A DNA stretch of 64,000 nt from an uncultured Lachnospiraceae bacterium (GCA_910583615.1 CAJTXP010000006.1:1-64000); one strand, 5' to 3'. Shown: positions 7,505-17,010, counted from the stretch's first letter. Notes: generated from the letters alone by a model not told the origin. Made by a program: numbers and translations.

Positions 7505-9211
7505 ATGATGAAGAAACCGTTGCCTATAGGTGTCGATAATTTTGAAAAAATAATTAAAGATGGTTACTGCTATATAGATAAGACGATGTTTATCAAAGAA
7601 CTGTTGGACTTAAAAGGGGAAGTAAATCTGTTTCTACGTCCAAGAAGATTCGGTAAGACATTGAACTTAAGTATGCTCCGATATTTTTTTGAAGATACGG
7701 GAGACACGAAGAAAAATGAAGAGAATACATTGCTTTTCCAGGGCTTAAAGATTATGGAGCAGGGCGAAAAATACGCAGATCATATGGGAAGGTATCCGGT
7801 TGTCAACCTGACCCTCAAATCAGCAAAGCAGCCAACTTTTGAATCGGCATACGGTAAGATGAAGAAAGCAATCGCAGACGAATTCCGGAGACATCAGTAT
7901 ATACTGGCAAATGAAAAAATGAATGGGGAGGATAAGAAGCTTTTTCAGACAATTGCTGACCGAAAAGCGGAATACGACGATTATTCCGGGGCATTGGAGT
8001 TTTTAAGTAAATGCCTTTACGAGACAACAGGCAGGAAGACGGTGATCCTGATAGATGAATATGATGTTCCGCTTGAGAATGCATATTTCAGGGGATTCTA
8101 TGAGAAGATGGCGGATTTTATCCGTTCCTTATTTGAGTCCGCGCTGAAGACAAGTGATTATCTGCAGTTTGCGGTTATTACCGGGTGTCTGAGGATTTCG
8201 AAGGAGAGCATCTTTACAGGGCTGAATCATCTGAATATGATATCTGTACTTGACCGGAGATATAGTGAACATTTTGGCTTTACGGAAGCGGAAGTGCGGC
8301 AGATGATGGCTTACTATGGCGTAGAGGATCGTTTCCCGATTATGAAAGAATGGTATGATGGATATGCATTTGGCGGTACAGAGGTCTACAATCCATGGAG
8401 TGTAATTAATTTTATGTATGATTTATGTGCGGATGTCCATGCTTTCCCCCGCCCATATTGGATTAACACCAGTTCCAATGACATTATAAAGAATTTAATT
8501 GTCAGAGCAGACAGAGAAACGAAAGGGCAGATCGAAACACTTTTAGCCGGGGAAACTTTAGACATTCAGGTTCATGAAGAAATTACCTATGAGGATATGT
8601 ACAGTGATGGGGAAAATCTGTGGAATTTCCTTTATTTTACAGGGTATCTTACAAAAGAGAGTGAATATTTTAAAGAGTCTTCGATCTTTTTGCGGGTGCG
8701 TATACCTGATATAGAAGTAAAAACAATTTATCAGAATACGATTTTGAACTGGCTGAAGGCGTCTGTAAAGAAAGAGGATTTCCATGATCTGTACCTGGCG
8801 ATGGAAGAAGGGGATGCCCACAGGATGACAGACATCTTAAATGGTCAGCTTTTCCGTACCATCAGTTTCTATGACAATGCAGAGAACTTTTACCATGGAT
8901 TCCTGACAGGAATCTTAAGTCAGAGTGAGAATTATCTGGTGAAGTCCAACCGGGAGTCGGGGAATGGGCGTTCTGATATTATAGTGAAGAGTCCCTCGTT
9001 GCGGGGGAGGTCATTTATTGTGGAAGTAAAGGTTTCGGATTCGGTAGATGATTTGGAAAATGATGCGGAAAAAGCTCTGCAGCAAATATATGATAAAAGA
9101 TATATGGAAGAACTGCGCACAGAAGGATATCGGAAGATCGATTGTTATGGAATATCATTCTATCGGAAGGACTGTGAGGTGCGGTTTGGGAAAGGTCAGA
9201 TATTGCGATAA
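7505..9211 (+). CDS. DUF1703-type AAA-ATPase/PD-(D/E)XK nuclease-like protein
   Basis: This 568-residue protein opens with the family hallmark LPIGVDNFEKIIKDGYCYIDKT and a P-loop-like LRPRRFGKT. It continues with VILIDEYD and ends in a PD-(D/E)XK nuclease-like domain (SGNGRSDIIVKSP...FIVEVKVSD). The family is abundant and often multicopy in gut anaerobes; its physiological role is not established. GGAGGG precedes two adjacent ATGs (7505 and 7508). The gene is more AT-rich than its neighbours and stands alone between a promoter and a strong terminator, which suggests an independently acquired single-gene cassette. Confidence 0.85.
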   Translation: MMKKPLPIGVDNFEKIIKDGYCYIDKTMFIKELLDLKGEVNLFLRPRRFGKTLNLSMLRYFFEDTGDTKKNEENTLLFQGLKIMEQGEKYADHMGRYPVVNLTLKSAKQPTFESAYGKMKKAIADEFRRHQYILANEKMNGEDKKLFQTIADRKAEYDDYSGALEFLSKCLYETTGRKTVILIDEYDVPLENAYFRGFYEKMADFIRSLFESALKTSDYLQFAVITGCLRISKESIFTGLNHLNMISVLDRRYSEHFGFTEAEVRQMMAYYGVEDRFPIMKEWYDGYAFGGTEVYNPWSVINFMYDLCADVHAFPRPYWINTSSNDIIKNLIVRADRETKGQIETLLAGETLDIQVHEEITYEDMYSDGENLWNFLYFTGYLTKESEYFKESSIFLRVRIPDIEVKTIYQNTILNWLKASVKKEDFHDLYLAMEEGDAHRMTDILNGQLFRTISFYDNAENFYHGFLTGILSQSENYLVKSNRESGNGRSDIIVKSPSLRGRSFIVEVKVSDSVDDLENDAEKALQQIYDKRYMEELRTEGYRKIDCYGISFYRKDCEVRFGKGQILR

Positions 9212-9221
9212 CCGAATTTTG

Positions 9222-9258
9222 GGAAGTGAACATTTGTTCACTTCCTGTTGCTTTTTTT
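9222..9258 (+). terminator. Rho-independent terminator
   Basis: An 11-bp perfect stem (GGAAGTGAACA at 9222-9232, TGTTCACTTCC at 9235-9245) has a two-base loop and is followed by TGTTGC and a run of seven T. It ends the AAA/nuclease gene. Confidence 0.85.
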
Positions 9259-9277
9259 CTCTTTTCTGTGCTATAAT
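9248..9277 (+). promoter_or_regulatory. Promoter of uvrA
   Basis: TTGCTT (9248-9253) and TATAAT (9272-9277) are separated by 18 bp, about 50 bp before the uvrA start. No LexA box is visible here, although uvrA is SOS-regulated in many bacteria. Confidence 0.5.
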
Positions 9278-9326
9278 GTCACCGAACTGAGCAATACGGA
9301 TCAATAACGACAGGAGTGAATCATAG

Positions 9327-12182
9327 ATGACAGAAGAAAGAAGAAAATTTATTAAAATCCGGGGCGCCAACGAGCACAATCTGAAGAACATCGACCTGGA
9401 GATTCCGCGCAATGAGCTGGTCGTTATGACCGGATTAAGCGGTTCCGGCAAGTCTTCCCTTGCTTTTGACACGATCTATGCGGAGGGGCAGCGGCGGTAT
9501 ATGGAGTCCCTGTCTTCCTATGCCAGACAGTTTCTGGGACAGATGGAGAAGCCAGACGTGGAGAGCATCGAAGGGCTTTCTCCGGCGATTTCCATCGACC
9601 AGAAGTCCACGAACCGCAATCCCCGTTCTACCGTGGGAACGGTGACGGAGATTTACGACTATTTCCGTCTGCTTTATGCCAGGATCGGCGTTCCCCACTG
9701 TCCAAAATGCGGCAGGGAGATCAAAAGACAGACCGTGGACCAGATGGTGGACCAGATCATGGACATGCCGGAGCGGACGAAGATCCAGCTTCTGGCTCCG
9801 GTGGTCAAGGGGCGTAAGGGCGAGCATGTGAAGCTTCTGGAGAAAGCCAGGAAGAGCGGTTTCGTGCGTGCGAAGATCGACGGGAACATCTATGAGCTGT
9901 CCGAGGAGATCAAGCTGGAAAAAAACATCAAGCATTTGATCGAGATCGTGGTGGACCGTCTGGTGGTGAAGCCGGGGATCGAGAAGCGGCTGGCGGATTC
10001 CATCGAGACGGTGCTGGGGCTGTCGGACGGCCTTCTGGTGGTGGAGGTGATCGGCGGAGAGCTTCTGACCTTCAGCTCCAGCTACGCCTGCCCGGACTGC
10101 GGCGTCAGCATGGAGGAGATCGAGCCCAGGAGCTTTTCCTTCAACAATCCGTTCGGCGCCTGCCCGGACTGCTTTGGACTGGGATACAAGATGGAGTTTG
10201 ACGAGGAGCTGATGATTCCGGACAGGTCCTTAAGCCTGGCGGAGGGCGCCATCCAGGTCATGGGCTGGCAGTCCTGTACGGACCCGTCCAGCTTTACCTA
10301 TGGAATTCTGAAGGCCCTGTCGCAGGAATATTCCTTTGACCTGGCCACTCCCTACGGGGAACTGCCGGAGGATATCCGGAACGTACTGCTTCACGGGACG
10401 GACGGCAGGGAAATACAGGTGCATTATAAAGGGCAGAGAGGCGAGGGCGTCTATGCGGTAACTTTTGAGGGACTGATCAAAAACTGCGAACGCCGTTACC
10501 GGGAGACCGGCTCGGATACCATGAAGCAGGAATATGAGAGTTTCATGCGGATTACACCGTGCCGCTCCTGTAAAGGACAGAGGCTGAAGCCCGGATCTCT
10601 GGCTGTGACCGTCTGTGACAAAAATATATATGAAGTGACGAATCAGTCCGTGCGGGATCTGCAGGCGTTTCTGAACGGAATGACGCTGACCAGCCAGCAG
10701 CTTCTGATCGGGGACCAGATTTTAAAAGAGATCAAGGCGCGTATCAATTTCCTGATGGATGTGGGACTGGATTACCTGTCTCTGACCAGAGCCACCGGGA
10801 CGCTGTCCGGCGGGGAGGCCCAGCGGATCCGGCTGGCCACCCAGATCGGTTCCGGTCTGGTGGGCGTGGCGTATATTCTGGACGAGCCCAGCATCGGCCT
10901 GCACCAGAGGGACAACGACAAGCTTCTGAATACCCTGCGCCATCTCCGGGATCTGGGAAACACGGTGATTGTGGTGGAGCACGACGAAGATACCATGCTG
11001 GCGGCGGATTACGTGGTGGACATCGGTCCCGGCGCCGGGGAGCACGGCGGACAGGTGGTGGCGGCAGGGACGGCACGGGAACTGATGGACAATCCGGCGT
11101 CTGTGACAGGCGCGTATCTAAGCGGCAGGATACGGATTCCGGTGCCCGGAAAGAGGAGGACGCCTTCCGGCTGGCTGACCGTCAAAGGCGCCAGGGAAAA
11201 TAACCTGAAAAACATAGAAGTGAGATTTCCTCTGGGGGTCATGACCTGCGTCACCGGCGTATCCGGCTCCGGGAAGAGTTCTCTGGTCAATGAGATTTTG
11301 TACAAGAGCATGGCAAGGCAGCTGAACCGGGCCAGGACCATCCCCGGGAAACATCGTTCCATCGAGGGGATGGAGCAGCTGGACAAGGTCATCTGCATCG
11401 ACCAGTCCCCCATCGGAAGGACGCCCAGGTCCAATCCGGCCACGTATACAGGGGTATTTGACATGATCCGCGATCTGTTTGCGTCGACCCCGGATGCAAA
11501 GGCGAAGGGATATAAGAAAGGCCGCTTCAGCTTTAATGTCAAGGGGGGCCGCTGTGAGGCCTGTTCCGGTGACGGTATCCTGAAGATCGAGATGCATTTC
11601 CTGCCGGACGTATACGTTCCCTGTGAAGTTTGTCACGGAAAGAGGTATAATCGGGAGACACTGGAAGTAAAATATAAAGGCAAAAACATTTACGACGTAC
11701 TGGACATGACAGTGGAGGAGGCGCTTACCTTCTTTGAGCATGTTCCGTTTATCCGCAGGAAGATCGAGACGCTCTATGATGTGGGACTTTCCTACATTAA
11801 GCTGGGACAACCGTCCACGACCCTGTCCGGAGGAGAGGCGCAGAGGATCAAGCTGGCTACGGAGCTGAGCCGCAGAAGTACGGGAAAGACCGTCTATATT
11901 CTGGATGAACCCACGACCGGACTGCATTTTGCCGACGTGCACAAGCTGACGGAGATTCTGAACCGTCTGGCGGAAGGAGGCAATACAGTCATTGTCATCG
12001 AGCACAATCTGGATGTCATCAAGACGGCGGACTACCTCATCGACATGGGACCGGAGGGCGGAGACGGCGGAGGTACCGTGGTGGCCCAGGGCACGCCGGA
12101 GGAAGTGGCGGAGATTCCCGCTTCTTATACAGGACATTATGTGAAAAAGTATTTGCAAAAAGGAAAAACTGTTGTATCATAA
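9327..12182 (+). CDS. uvrA: Excinuclease ABC subunit A
   Basis: This 951-residue protein is the damage-sensing ATPase of nucleotide excision repair, working with UvrB. It has two ABC cassettes, with Walker A GLSGSGKSS near residue 35 and GVSGSGKSS in the second half, and two LSGGEAQRI signatures. Zinc-finger cysteine pairs are visible (CPKCGRE; CPDCGVS...CPDCFG; CEACSGDG...CEVCHG). The length matches the family. AGGAGTGAATCATAG precedes ATG 9327. It is followed closely by murB, whose longest reading overlaps its end. Confidence 0.97.
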   Translation: MTEERRKFIKIRGANEHNLKNIDLEIPRNELVVMTGLSGSGKSSLAFDTIYAEGQRRYMESLSSYARQFLGQMEKPDVESIEGLSPAISIDQKSTNRNPRSTVGTVTEIYDYFRLLYARIGVPHCPKCGREIKRQTVDQMVDQIMDMPERTKIQLLAPVVKGRKGEHVKLLEKARKSGFVRAKIDGNIYELSEEIKLEKNIKHLIEIVVDRLVVKPGIEKRLADSIETVLGLSDGLLVVEVIGGELLTFSSSYACPDCGVSMEEIEPRSFSFNNPFGACPDCFGLGYKMEFDEELMIPDRSLSLAEGAIQVMGWQSCTDPSSFTYGILKALSQEYSFDLATPYGELPEDIRNVLLHGTDGREIQVHYKGQRGEGVYAVTFEGLIKNCERRYRETGSDTMKQEYESFMRITPCRSCKGQRLKPGSLAVTVCDKNIYEVTNQSVRDLQAFLNGMTLTSQQLLIGDQILKEIKARINFLMDVGLDYLSLTRATGTLSGGEAQRIRLATQIGSGLVGVAYILDEPSIGLHQRDNDKLLNTLRHLRDLGNTVIVVEHDEDTMLAADYVVDIGPGAGEHGGQVVAAGTARELMDNPASVTGAYLSGRIRIPVPGKRRTPSGWLTVKGARENNLKNIEVRFPLGVMTCVTGVSGSGKSSLVNEILYKSMARQLNRARTIPGKHRSIEGMEQLDKVICIDQSPIGRTPRSNPATYTGVFDMIRDLFASTPDAKAKGYKKGRFSFNVKGGRCEACSGDGILKIEMHFLPDVYVPCEVCHGKRYNRETLEVKYKGKNIYDVLDMTVEEALTFFEHVPFIRRKIETLYDVGLSYIKLGQPSTTLSGGEAQRIKLATELSRRSTGKTVYILDEPTTGLHFADVHKLTEILNRLAEGGNTVIVIEHNLDVIKTADYLIDMGPEGGDGGGTVVAQGTPEEVAEIPASYTGHYVKKYLQKGKTVVS

Positions 12183-12204
12183 GAAATTATATGGAAAAAG
12201 AGCA

Positions 12205-13131
12205 ATGGTGGAATCTGGAATGTTGGAAATTTTGCAGAAACTGGTAGGAGCGGAACGGGTATGGGCGGAGGAACCGATGAAAGGCCATACCACGTTCCGG
12301 GCAGGAGGATGTGCGCGTTATCTGGTGGAACCGGAAGACGCGGCGCAGTTGTCGGCAGTCGTGAACGCATGCCGGGAACAGGATGTTCCTTATTATGTCG
12401 TTGGGAACGGGAGCAATCTTCTGGTCAGCGACGAGGGCTATGACGGAGTGATCATCCATCTGTTCAAAAATATGTCAAAGATCCGGGTGGAGGGGGAGCG
12501 TATGATCCTTCAGGCTGGAGCGCTTCTTGTGCGTGCAGCCAGTACGGCGTGCCGGGAAGGGCTGTCCGGCCTGGAGTTCGCTTCAGGCATCCCCGGGACG
12601 GTCGGCGGGGCTCTCGTGATGAATGCCGGGGCATACGGCGGAGAGATGAAAGATGTGGCCAGCCGCGTGACCGTACTGACTGCGGAAGGGACGATCCGGG
12701 AATATACGAAGGAAGAGATGGCGTTCGGTTACCGCAGGAGCAGGCTGACGGAGGAAGAGAGCATCGTGCTGGAGGCGGAATTCGCGCTCCGTCCGGGAAG
12801 GACGGAGGAGATCCGCGCCAGGATGGAAGAGCTGAAGGAGCAGAGAGTGGCGAAACAGCCGCTGGAGTACGCCAGCGCCGGAAGCACGTTTAAACGGCCG
12901 GAAGGGTATTTTGCAGGAAAGCTGATTGAGGACGCGGGACTGCGGGGCTTCCGGATCGGAGATGCACAGGTGTCGGAGAAGCACTGCGGTTTTGTCATCA
13001 ACCGGGGCAATGCCACGGCATCACAGATCGCGGAAGTCATCAGGCAGGTACAGGACAGGGTCTATGAACATTCCGGAGTCCGGCTTCAGACCGAAGTGAA
13101 GTTTCTGGGGTGGGAGCAGACAGAAAAGTAA
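12205..13131 (+). CDS. murB: UDP-N-acetylenolpyruvoylglucosamine reductase
   Basis: This 308-residue FAD-dependent reductase converts UDP-GlcNAc-enolpyruvate to UDP-MurNAc in cytoplasmic peptidoglycan precursor synthesis. The FAD site (VVGNGSNLLVSDEGYDG), SGIPGTVGGALVMNAGAYGGEM, the YASAGSTFKRPEGYFAGKLIEDAGLRG segment with the catalytic Ser, and the C-terminal HCGFVINRGNATASQI are all present. I prefer ATG 12205. A TTG at 12172 overlapping uvrA has a slightly better AAGGA spacing and cannot be excluded. It leads the murB-rapZ-whiA-crh cluster common in Clostridia. Confidence 0.95.
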   Translation: MVESGMLEILQKLVGAERVWAEEPMKGHTTFRAGGCARYLVEPEDAAQLSAVVNACREQDVPYYVVGNGSNLLVSDEGYDGVIIHLFKNMSKIRVEGERMILQAGALLVRAASTACREGLSGLEFASGIPGTVGGALVMNAGAYGGEMKDVASRVTVLTAEGTIREYTKEEMAFGYRRSRLTEEESIVLEAEFALRPGRTEEIRARMEELKEQRVAKQPLEYASAGSTFKRPEGYFAGKLIEDAGLRGFRIGDAQVSEKHCGFVINRGNATASQIAEVIRQVQDRVYEHSGVRLQTEVKFLGWEQTEK

Positions 13132-13163
13132 GCAGATGTAAATTCTGGTGGGAGACAGAAGAG

Positions 13164-14039
13164 ATGAGACTGGTAATTGTGACCGGCATGTCCGGTGCAG
13201 GTAAGGCGACGGCGCTGAAGATACTGGAGGATGCGGGTTATTTCTGTGTGGATAACCTGCCGGTATCTTTTGTGGACAAGTTTGCGGAGCTGACGGCTTC
13301 CGGCAACAGCGAGATCACGAAGGTGGCCATCGGGCTGGATATCCGAAGCGGCAGGGCGCTGGGACAGATGGAGCAGATCCTCGCGCATATGGAGGCCAGA
13401 GGGATTCCCTGTGAGATCCTTTTTCTGGATGCCGGCAATGATATCCTGGTGAAGCGCTATAAGGAGACCAGGAGGATGCATCCCCTGGCGGAATCCGGGC
13501 GGATCGAGCAGGGGATTATCCTGGAGCGGGATCGTCTGGTCTTTCTGAAGAAGCATGCGGATTACATTATTGATACAAGTCAGCTTCTTGTGCGGGAACT
13601 GAAGCAGGAACTGGACAAGATCTTTGTCCAGAACCGGGAATTCAAGAATCTGATGATCACGGTGCTTTCCTTTGGATTCAAATACGGGATTCCAAGCGAC
13701 GCAGACCTGGTGTTTGACGTGAGGTTTCTGCCAAATCCGTATTATTATGAAAATCTGAGGAGACTTACGGGCAACGATCAGGCGGTCCAGGAGTTCGTCA
13801 TGGGCTTTGAGATGGCTCATGTCTTTCTGGACAAGCTGGACGACATGGTTCGGTTCCTGGTCCCCAACTATGTGCTGGAAGGCAAAAACCAGCTGGTGAT
13901 CGCCATCGGCTGTACCGGCGGCAAGCACCGTTCGGTTACGCTGGCCAACAGGCTTTATGAGCGCCTTCAGGACCAGAAGGATTACGGGGTCAAACTGGAT
14001 CACCGGGACATCGGGAAAGACACTGCCCGTGGGAAATAA
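13164..14039 (+). CDS. rapZ: RapZ/YvcJ-family nucleotide-binding protein
   Basis: This 291-residue protein belongs to the RapZ (YvcJ) family, which binds nucleotides and, in different bacteria, regulates amino-sugar synthesis or competence. It begins MRLVIVTGMSGAGKATALKILE and carries the conserved FCVDNLP and, at the C-terminus, AIGCTGGKHRSVTLANRL. The P-loop reads GAGKAT, so the residue after the Lys is Ala where Ser or Thr is usual. GGGAG lies upstream of ATG 13164; a longer frame from 13110 overlaps murB and is rejected. Its neighbours murB and whiA suit a cell-envelope and cell-cycle context. Confidence 0.92.
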   Translation: MRLVIVTGMSGAGKATALKILEDAGYFCVDNLPVSFVDKFAELTASGNSEITKVAIGLDIRSGRALGQMEQILAHMEARGIPCEILFLDAGNDILVKRYKETRRMHPLAESGRIEQGIILERDRLVFLKKHADYIIDTSQLLVRELKQELDKIFVQNREFKNLMITVLSFGFKYGIPSDADLVFDVRFLPNPYYYENLRRLTGNDQAVQEFVMGFEMAHVFLDKLDDMVRFLVPNYVLEGKNQLVIAIGCTGGKHRSVTLANRLYERLQDQKDYGVKLDHRDIGKDTARGK

Positions 14040-14054
14040 TACAGGAGGCTGTTC

Positions 14055-15002
14055 ATGTCGTTTTCTTCAGAGGTGAAAGAGGAGCTTTCACGTCCTTCAT
14101 CTATGGGACGTCACTGCAGGCTGGCAGAAACTGCTGCTATTATAAGCCTGTGCGGAAAGATAATCATTACTGAAAATGACCGGTATTGTGTAAAAATACA
14201 GACGGAAAATCTTCCAGTTGCAAGAAAGTACTTTACATTATTGAGAAAAGCATTTAATATTAAAGCGGAAGTTGCCGTTCGGAAAAACCGGGAGATATGT
14301 TCCTGTTCCGTAGTGGTTCGAAAGGACCGGGAAGCCAGGAGGCTTTTAAAAGAAACATGTCTGCTTGCCACGGATGGGAGCATTCATGAATGCATGTCAC
14401 TGATACATAACCATCTGTTGAAGCAGAACTGTTGCAGACGCGCGTTTCTGCGGGGAGCTTTTCTTGCTGCCGGATCCGTCAGTGATCCGGAAAAATCCTA
14501 TCATTTTGAGATTGTATGTCAGTCTCAGAAAAAGGCGGAGCAGCTTCAAAAACTCCTGATACAGTATCAGATTGATGCAAAAACCATATTGCGGAAGCGT
14601 TACCACGTGGTCTATGTAAAAGAAGGATCGCAGATCGTGGAGCTTTTAGGACTTATGGGGGCGCATGTATCACTCATGCGGTTTGAGAACGTGCGGATTG
14701 TGAAAGAGATGCGTAACTCGGTGAACCGGAAGGTGAACTGCGAGACGGCGAATCTGAACAAGACGGTTTCCGCAGCGGTCCGGCAGATGGAAGATATCCG
14801 GTATATCGAACAGCGTAAAGGGCTGCAGGAACTTTCTGAAGGCCTGGAAGAGATTGCCAGGCTGAGACTTGAACATCCGGATGCCAGCCTGAAGGAACTG
14901 GGGGACATGTTGTCCCCGCAGGTAGGGAAATCCGGAGTGAACCATCGTCTGCGTAAGCTGAGTCTTATTGCAGAACAATTGCGTAAGGGCGAGGAGGAGT
15001 AA
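14055..15002 (+). CDS. whiA: DNA-binding protein WhiA
   Basis: This 315-residue protein has an N-terminal LAGLIDADG-type fold (FLRGAFLAAGSVSDPEKSYHFEIVC) and a C-terminal helix-turn-helix (DASLKELGDMLSPQVGKSGVNHRLRKL). WhiA regulates sporulation genes in Streptomyces and affects division and chromosome segregation in Bacillus. The start follows ACAGGAGG, 15 bp after rapZ. The rapZ-whiA-crh order mirrors Bacillus yvcJ-yvcK-whiA-crh, but no yvcK homologue lies between them here. Confidence 0.96.
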   Translation: MSFSSEVKEELSRPSSMGRHCRLAETAAIISLCGKIIITENDRYCVKIQTENLPVARKYFTLLRKAFNIKAEVAVRKNREICSCSVVVRKDREARRLLKETCLLATDGSIHECMSLIHNHLLKQNCCRRAFLRGAFLAAGSVSDPEKSYHFEIVCQSQKKAEQLQKLLIQYQIDAKTILRKRYHVVYVKEGSQIVELLGLMGAHVSLMRFENVRIVKEMRNSVNRKVNCETANLNKTVSAAVRQMEDIRYIEQRKGLQELSEGLEEIARLRLEHPDASLKELGDMLSPQVGKSGVNHRLRKLSLIAEQLRKGEEE

Positions 15003-15003
15003 A

Positions 15004-15258
15004 ATGATTAAGAAACCAATCACCATCCAGATTGCTGATGGACTGGAAGCCAGACCGACGGCATTGTTAGTACAGGTGGCCAGCCAGTATGACAGCAGGA
15101 TCTATGTGGAGATCGGCGACAAGAAGATTAATGCGAAAAGCATCATGGGGATGATGACGCTTGGACTGTCTGCCGGTGAATCCGTGATTGTATCTGCGGA
15201 AGGTAATGATGAGGTGGACGCAATCGAAAATATTGAAAAGTATTTAAGCAGTAATTAA
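15004..15258 (+). CDS. crh: Crh-like HPr-family protein with Glu at the His15 position
   Basis: This 84-residue HPr fold keeps the regulatory serine region (INAKSIMGMMTLGLSAGE, equivalent of Ser46). The phosphotransfer histidine of GLHARPA is replaced: it reads GLEARPTALL. Bacillus Crh has Gln there and works only as a Ser46-P corepressor with CcpA, not in sugar transport. The same logic is inferred here. It starts 1 bp after the whiA stop (GAGGAGG within the end of whiA is the ribosome site), the same position as crh in Bacillus, and is followed by a strong terminator. Confidence 0.88.
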   Translation: MIKKPITIQIADGLEARPTALLVQVASQYDSRIYVEIGDKKINAKSIMGMMTLGLSAGESVIVSAEGNDEVDAIENIEKYLSSN

Positions 15259-15298
15259 CTGACCGGTAGGCATATGCATACGGCTGATTAGAATAGAT

Positions 15299-15331
15299 AA
15301 GCGGAGGTTTGTACGTCAACCTCCGCTTTGT
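15299..15331 (+). terminator. Terminator of the uvrA/murB-crh cluster
   Basis: An 11-bp stem, AAGCGGAGGTT at 15299-15309 and AACCTCCGCTT at 15318-15328, has an 8-base loop and ends in a short T-tract. Confidence 0.75.
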
Positions 15332-15352
15332 TGCAGGAAGAAGAGGATATTT

Positions 15353-16111
15353 ATGGAAGCGTATACAGGCTTTGCGGAAGTATATGATTTATTTATGGAA
15401 GATGTGCCATATGAGAAATGGTGCAGTTATTTGACAGAACTGCTGACAGAATACGGAATTGAAGACGGGCTGGTTCTGGACCTGGGGTGCGGAACGGGAA
15501 TCATGACAGAGCTTCTGGCAGAAGCCGGGTATGACATGACAGGGATTGACCAGTCAGAAGAGATGCTGGAAGTTGCAGTCATGCGAAGGGAAACGTCCGG
15601 CCACGATATTCTTTATCTGTGTCAGGATATGCGGGAATTTGAATTGTACGGAACCGTACGGGCAATCATTAGCAACTGTGACTCCATGAATTACATATTG
15701 AAAGAAGAGGAGTTTCTGGGAATTTTGTCTTCTGCTGCACGGAATTATCTGGACTATGGGGGGCTTTTCATCTTTGATCTTAACACGGAATATAAGTACC
15801 GGGAGCTTCTGGGAGAACAGACCATAGCAGAAAACCGGGATGAAGGCAGTTTTATATGGGAAAACTATTATGACGAAGAGAAAATGATCAACGAATATCA
15901 TCTGACACTTTTCATACGGGAAGATTCGGGTTATTATAGAAAACAGGAAGAAACACATTATCAACGAGCGTATCCGCTGGATCAGGTAGTGAAACTGGTG
16001 GAACAGTCAGGACTTCAGCTTCTGCACATCTATGATGCGTTTTCGCATGAGCCTGCGGGGCCGGAATCTGAAAGGGTTCATGTGATCTGCCGGAGAAGGA
16101 CGCCGGTATAA
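15353..16111 (+). CDS. Class I SAM-dependent methyltransferase
   Basis: This 252-residue protein has the SAM-binding motif I VLDLGCGTGIMTELL (about residue 42), acidic motif II MTGIDQSEEML, and the downstream CDSMNYILKEEEF typical of a small-molecule methyltransferase family common in Firmicutes. The substrate cannot be told. It sits between the crh terminator and hslO, and is 19 bp from hslO. Confidence 0.85.
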   Translation: MEAYTGFAEVYDLFMEDVPYEKWCSYLTELLTEYGIEDGLVLDLGCGTGIMTELLAEAGYDMTGIDQSEEMLEVAVMRRETSGHDILYLCQDMREFELYGTVRAIISNCDSMNYILKEEEFLGILSSAARNYLDYGGLFIFDLNTEYKYRELLGEQTIAENRDEGSFIWENYYDEEKMINEYHLTLFIREDSGYYRKQEETHYQRAYPLDQVVKLVEQSGLQLLHIYDAFSHEPAGPESERVHVICRRRTPV

Positions 16112-16130
16112 GGATAAAGGAGACCAGGAT

Positions 16131-17009
16131 ATGAAAGATTATATTGTAAGGGCAACGGCGGCGGACGGCCAGGTCCGTGCATTTGCCGTAACATCAAGAG
16201 ATATGGTGGAAACGGCGCGTGCCAGGCATAACACCAGTCCGGTGGTGACGGCAGCGCTCGGAAGGCTTTTGACGGCCGGGGCCATGATGGGGGTAATGAT
16301 GAAAGGAGAGAAAGATCTGCTGACGCTCCAGATCAAGTGCAGCGGACCGGTAAAAGGGCTGACGGTAACAGCAGATTCCAAAGGACATGTAAAAGGTTTT
16401 GCAGATGTACCGCAGGTCATGCTTCCGCCAAATAAAAAGGGTAAACTGGATGTGGGAGGAGCGCTGGACCTTGGCGTATTAAGTGTTATAAAGGACCTGG
16501 GGATGAAAGAACCCTACGTGGGACAGACAGAATTAAAAACCGGAGAGATTGGTGACGATCTGACCTGGTATTTTGCAAATTCCGAACAGACTCCTTCTTC
16601 GGTCGGTCTTGGAGTCCTGATGGAAAAAAACAATACCGTGAAGCAGGCGGGAGGATTTATCCTTCAGCTTATGCCTTTTGCGTCGGAAGAGGTTATTACA
16701 GGGCTGGAGAAAAAGCTGACAGGCATGCAGTCAGTTACGGATTACCTGGATCGGGGGTTTACGCCGGAACAGCTTCTTGAAGAACTGCTGGGGAAATTTG
16801 AACTGGAAATCCTGGAACGCATGGATACTTCTTTTTTCTGTAACTGCAGTAAGGGGCGCGTGGAAAAAGCAATTGTCAGCATTGGCAGAAAAGAGCTGAA
16901 CGACATGATACAGGAGGGCAGGCCCATCGAGGTCAAATGTCATTTCTGCAATACGCCGTATGAGTTTACAGTGGAAGATCTGAAAAACATTATTAGAAGG
17001 AGTAAGTAA
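16131..17009 (+). CDS. hslO: Redox-regulated chaperone Hsp33
   Basis: This 292-residue cytoplasmic holdase is activated by oxidation of a zinc-bound cysteine cluster. The C-terminal cluster CNC-X30-CHFC is intact. The N-terminal RATAADGQVRAFAV and central GQTELKTGEIGDDLTWYF segments are characteristic. It is followed 1 bp later by nadE, so the two are probably cotranscribed. Confidence 0.95.
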   Translation: MKDYIVRATAADGQVRAFAVTSRDMVETARARHNTSPVVTAALGRLLTAGAMMGVMMKGEKDLLTLQIKCSGPVKGLTVTADSKGHVKGFADVPQVMLPPNKKGKLDVGGALDLGVLSVIKDLGMKEPYVGQTELKTGEIGDDLTWYFANSEQTPSSVGLGVLMEKNNTVKQAGGFILQLMPFASEEVITGLEKKLTGMQSVTDYLDRGFTPEQLLEELLGKFELEILERMDTSFFCNCSKGRVEKAIVSIGRKELNDMIQEGRPIEVKCHFCNTPYEFTVEDLKNIIRRSK

Positions 17010-17010
17010 G

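Noticed and set aside
9284..9296. Possible LexA box upstream of uvrA
   Set aside because: GAACTGAGCAAT has only one half-site.
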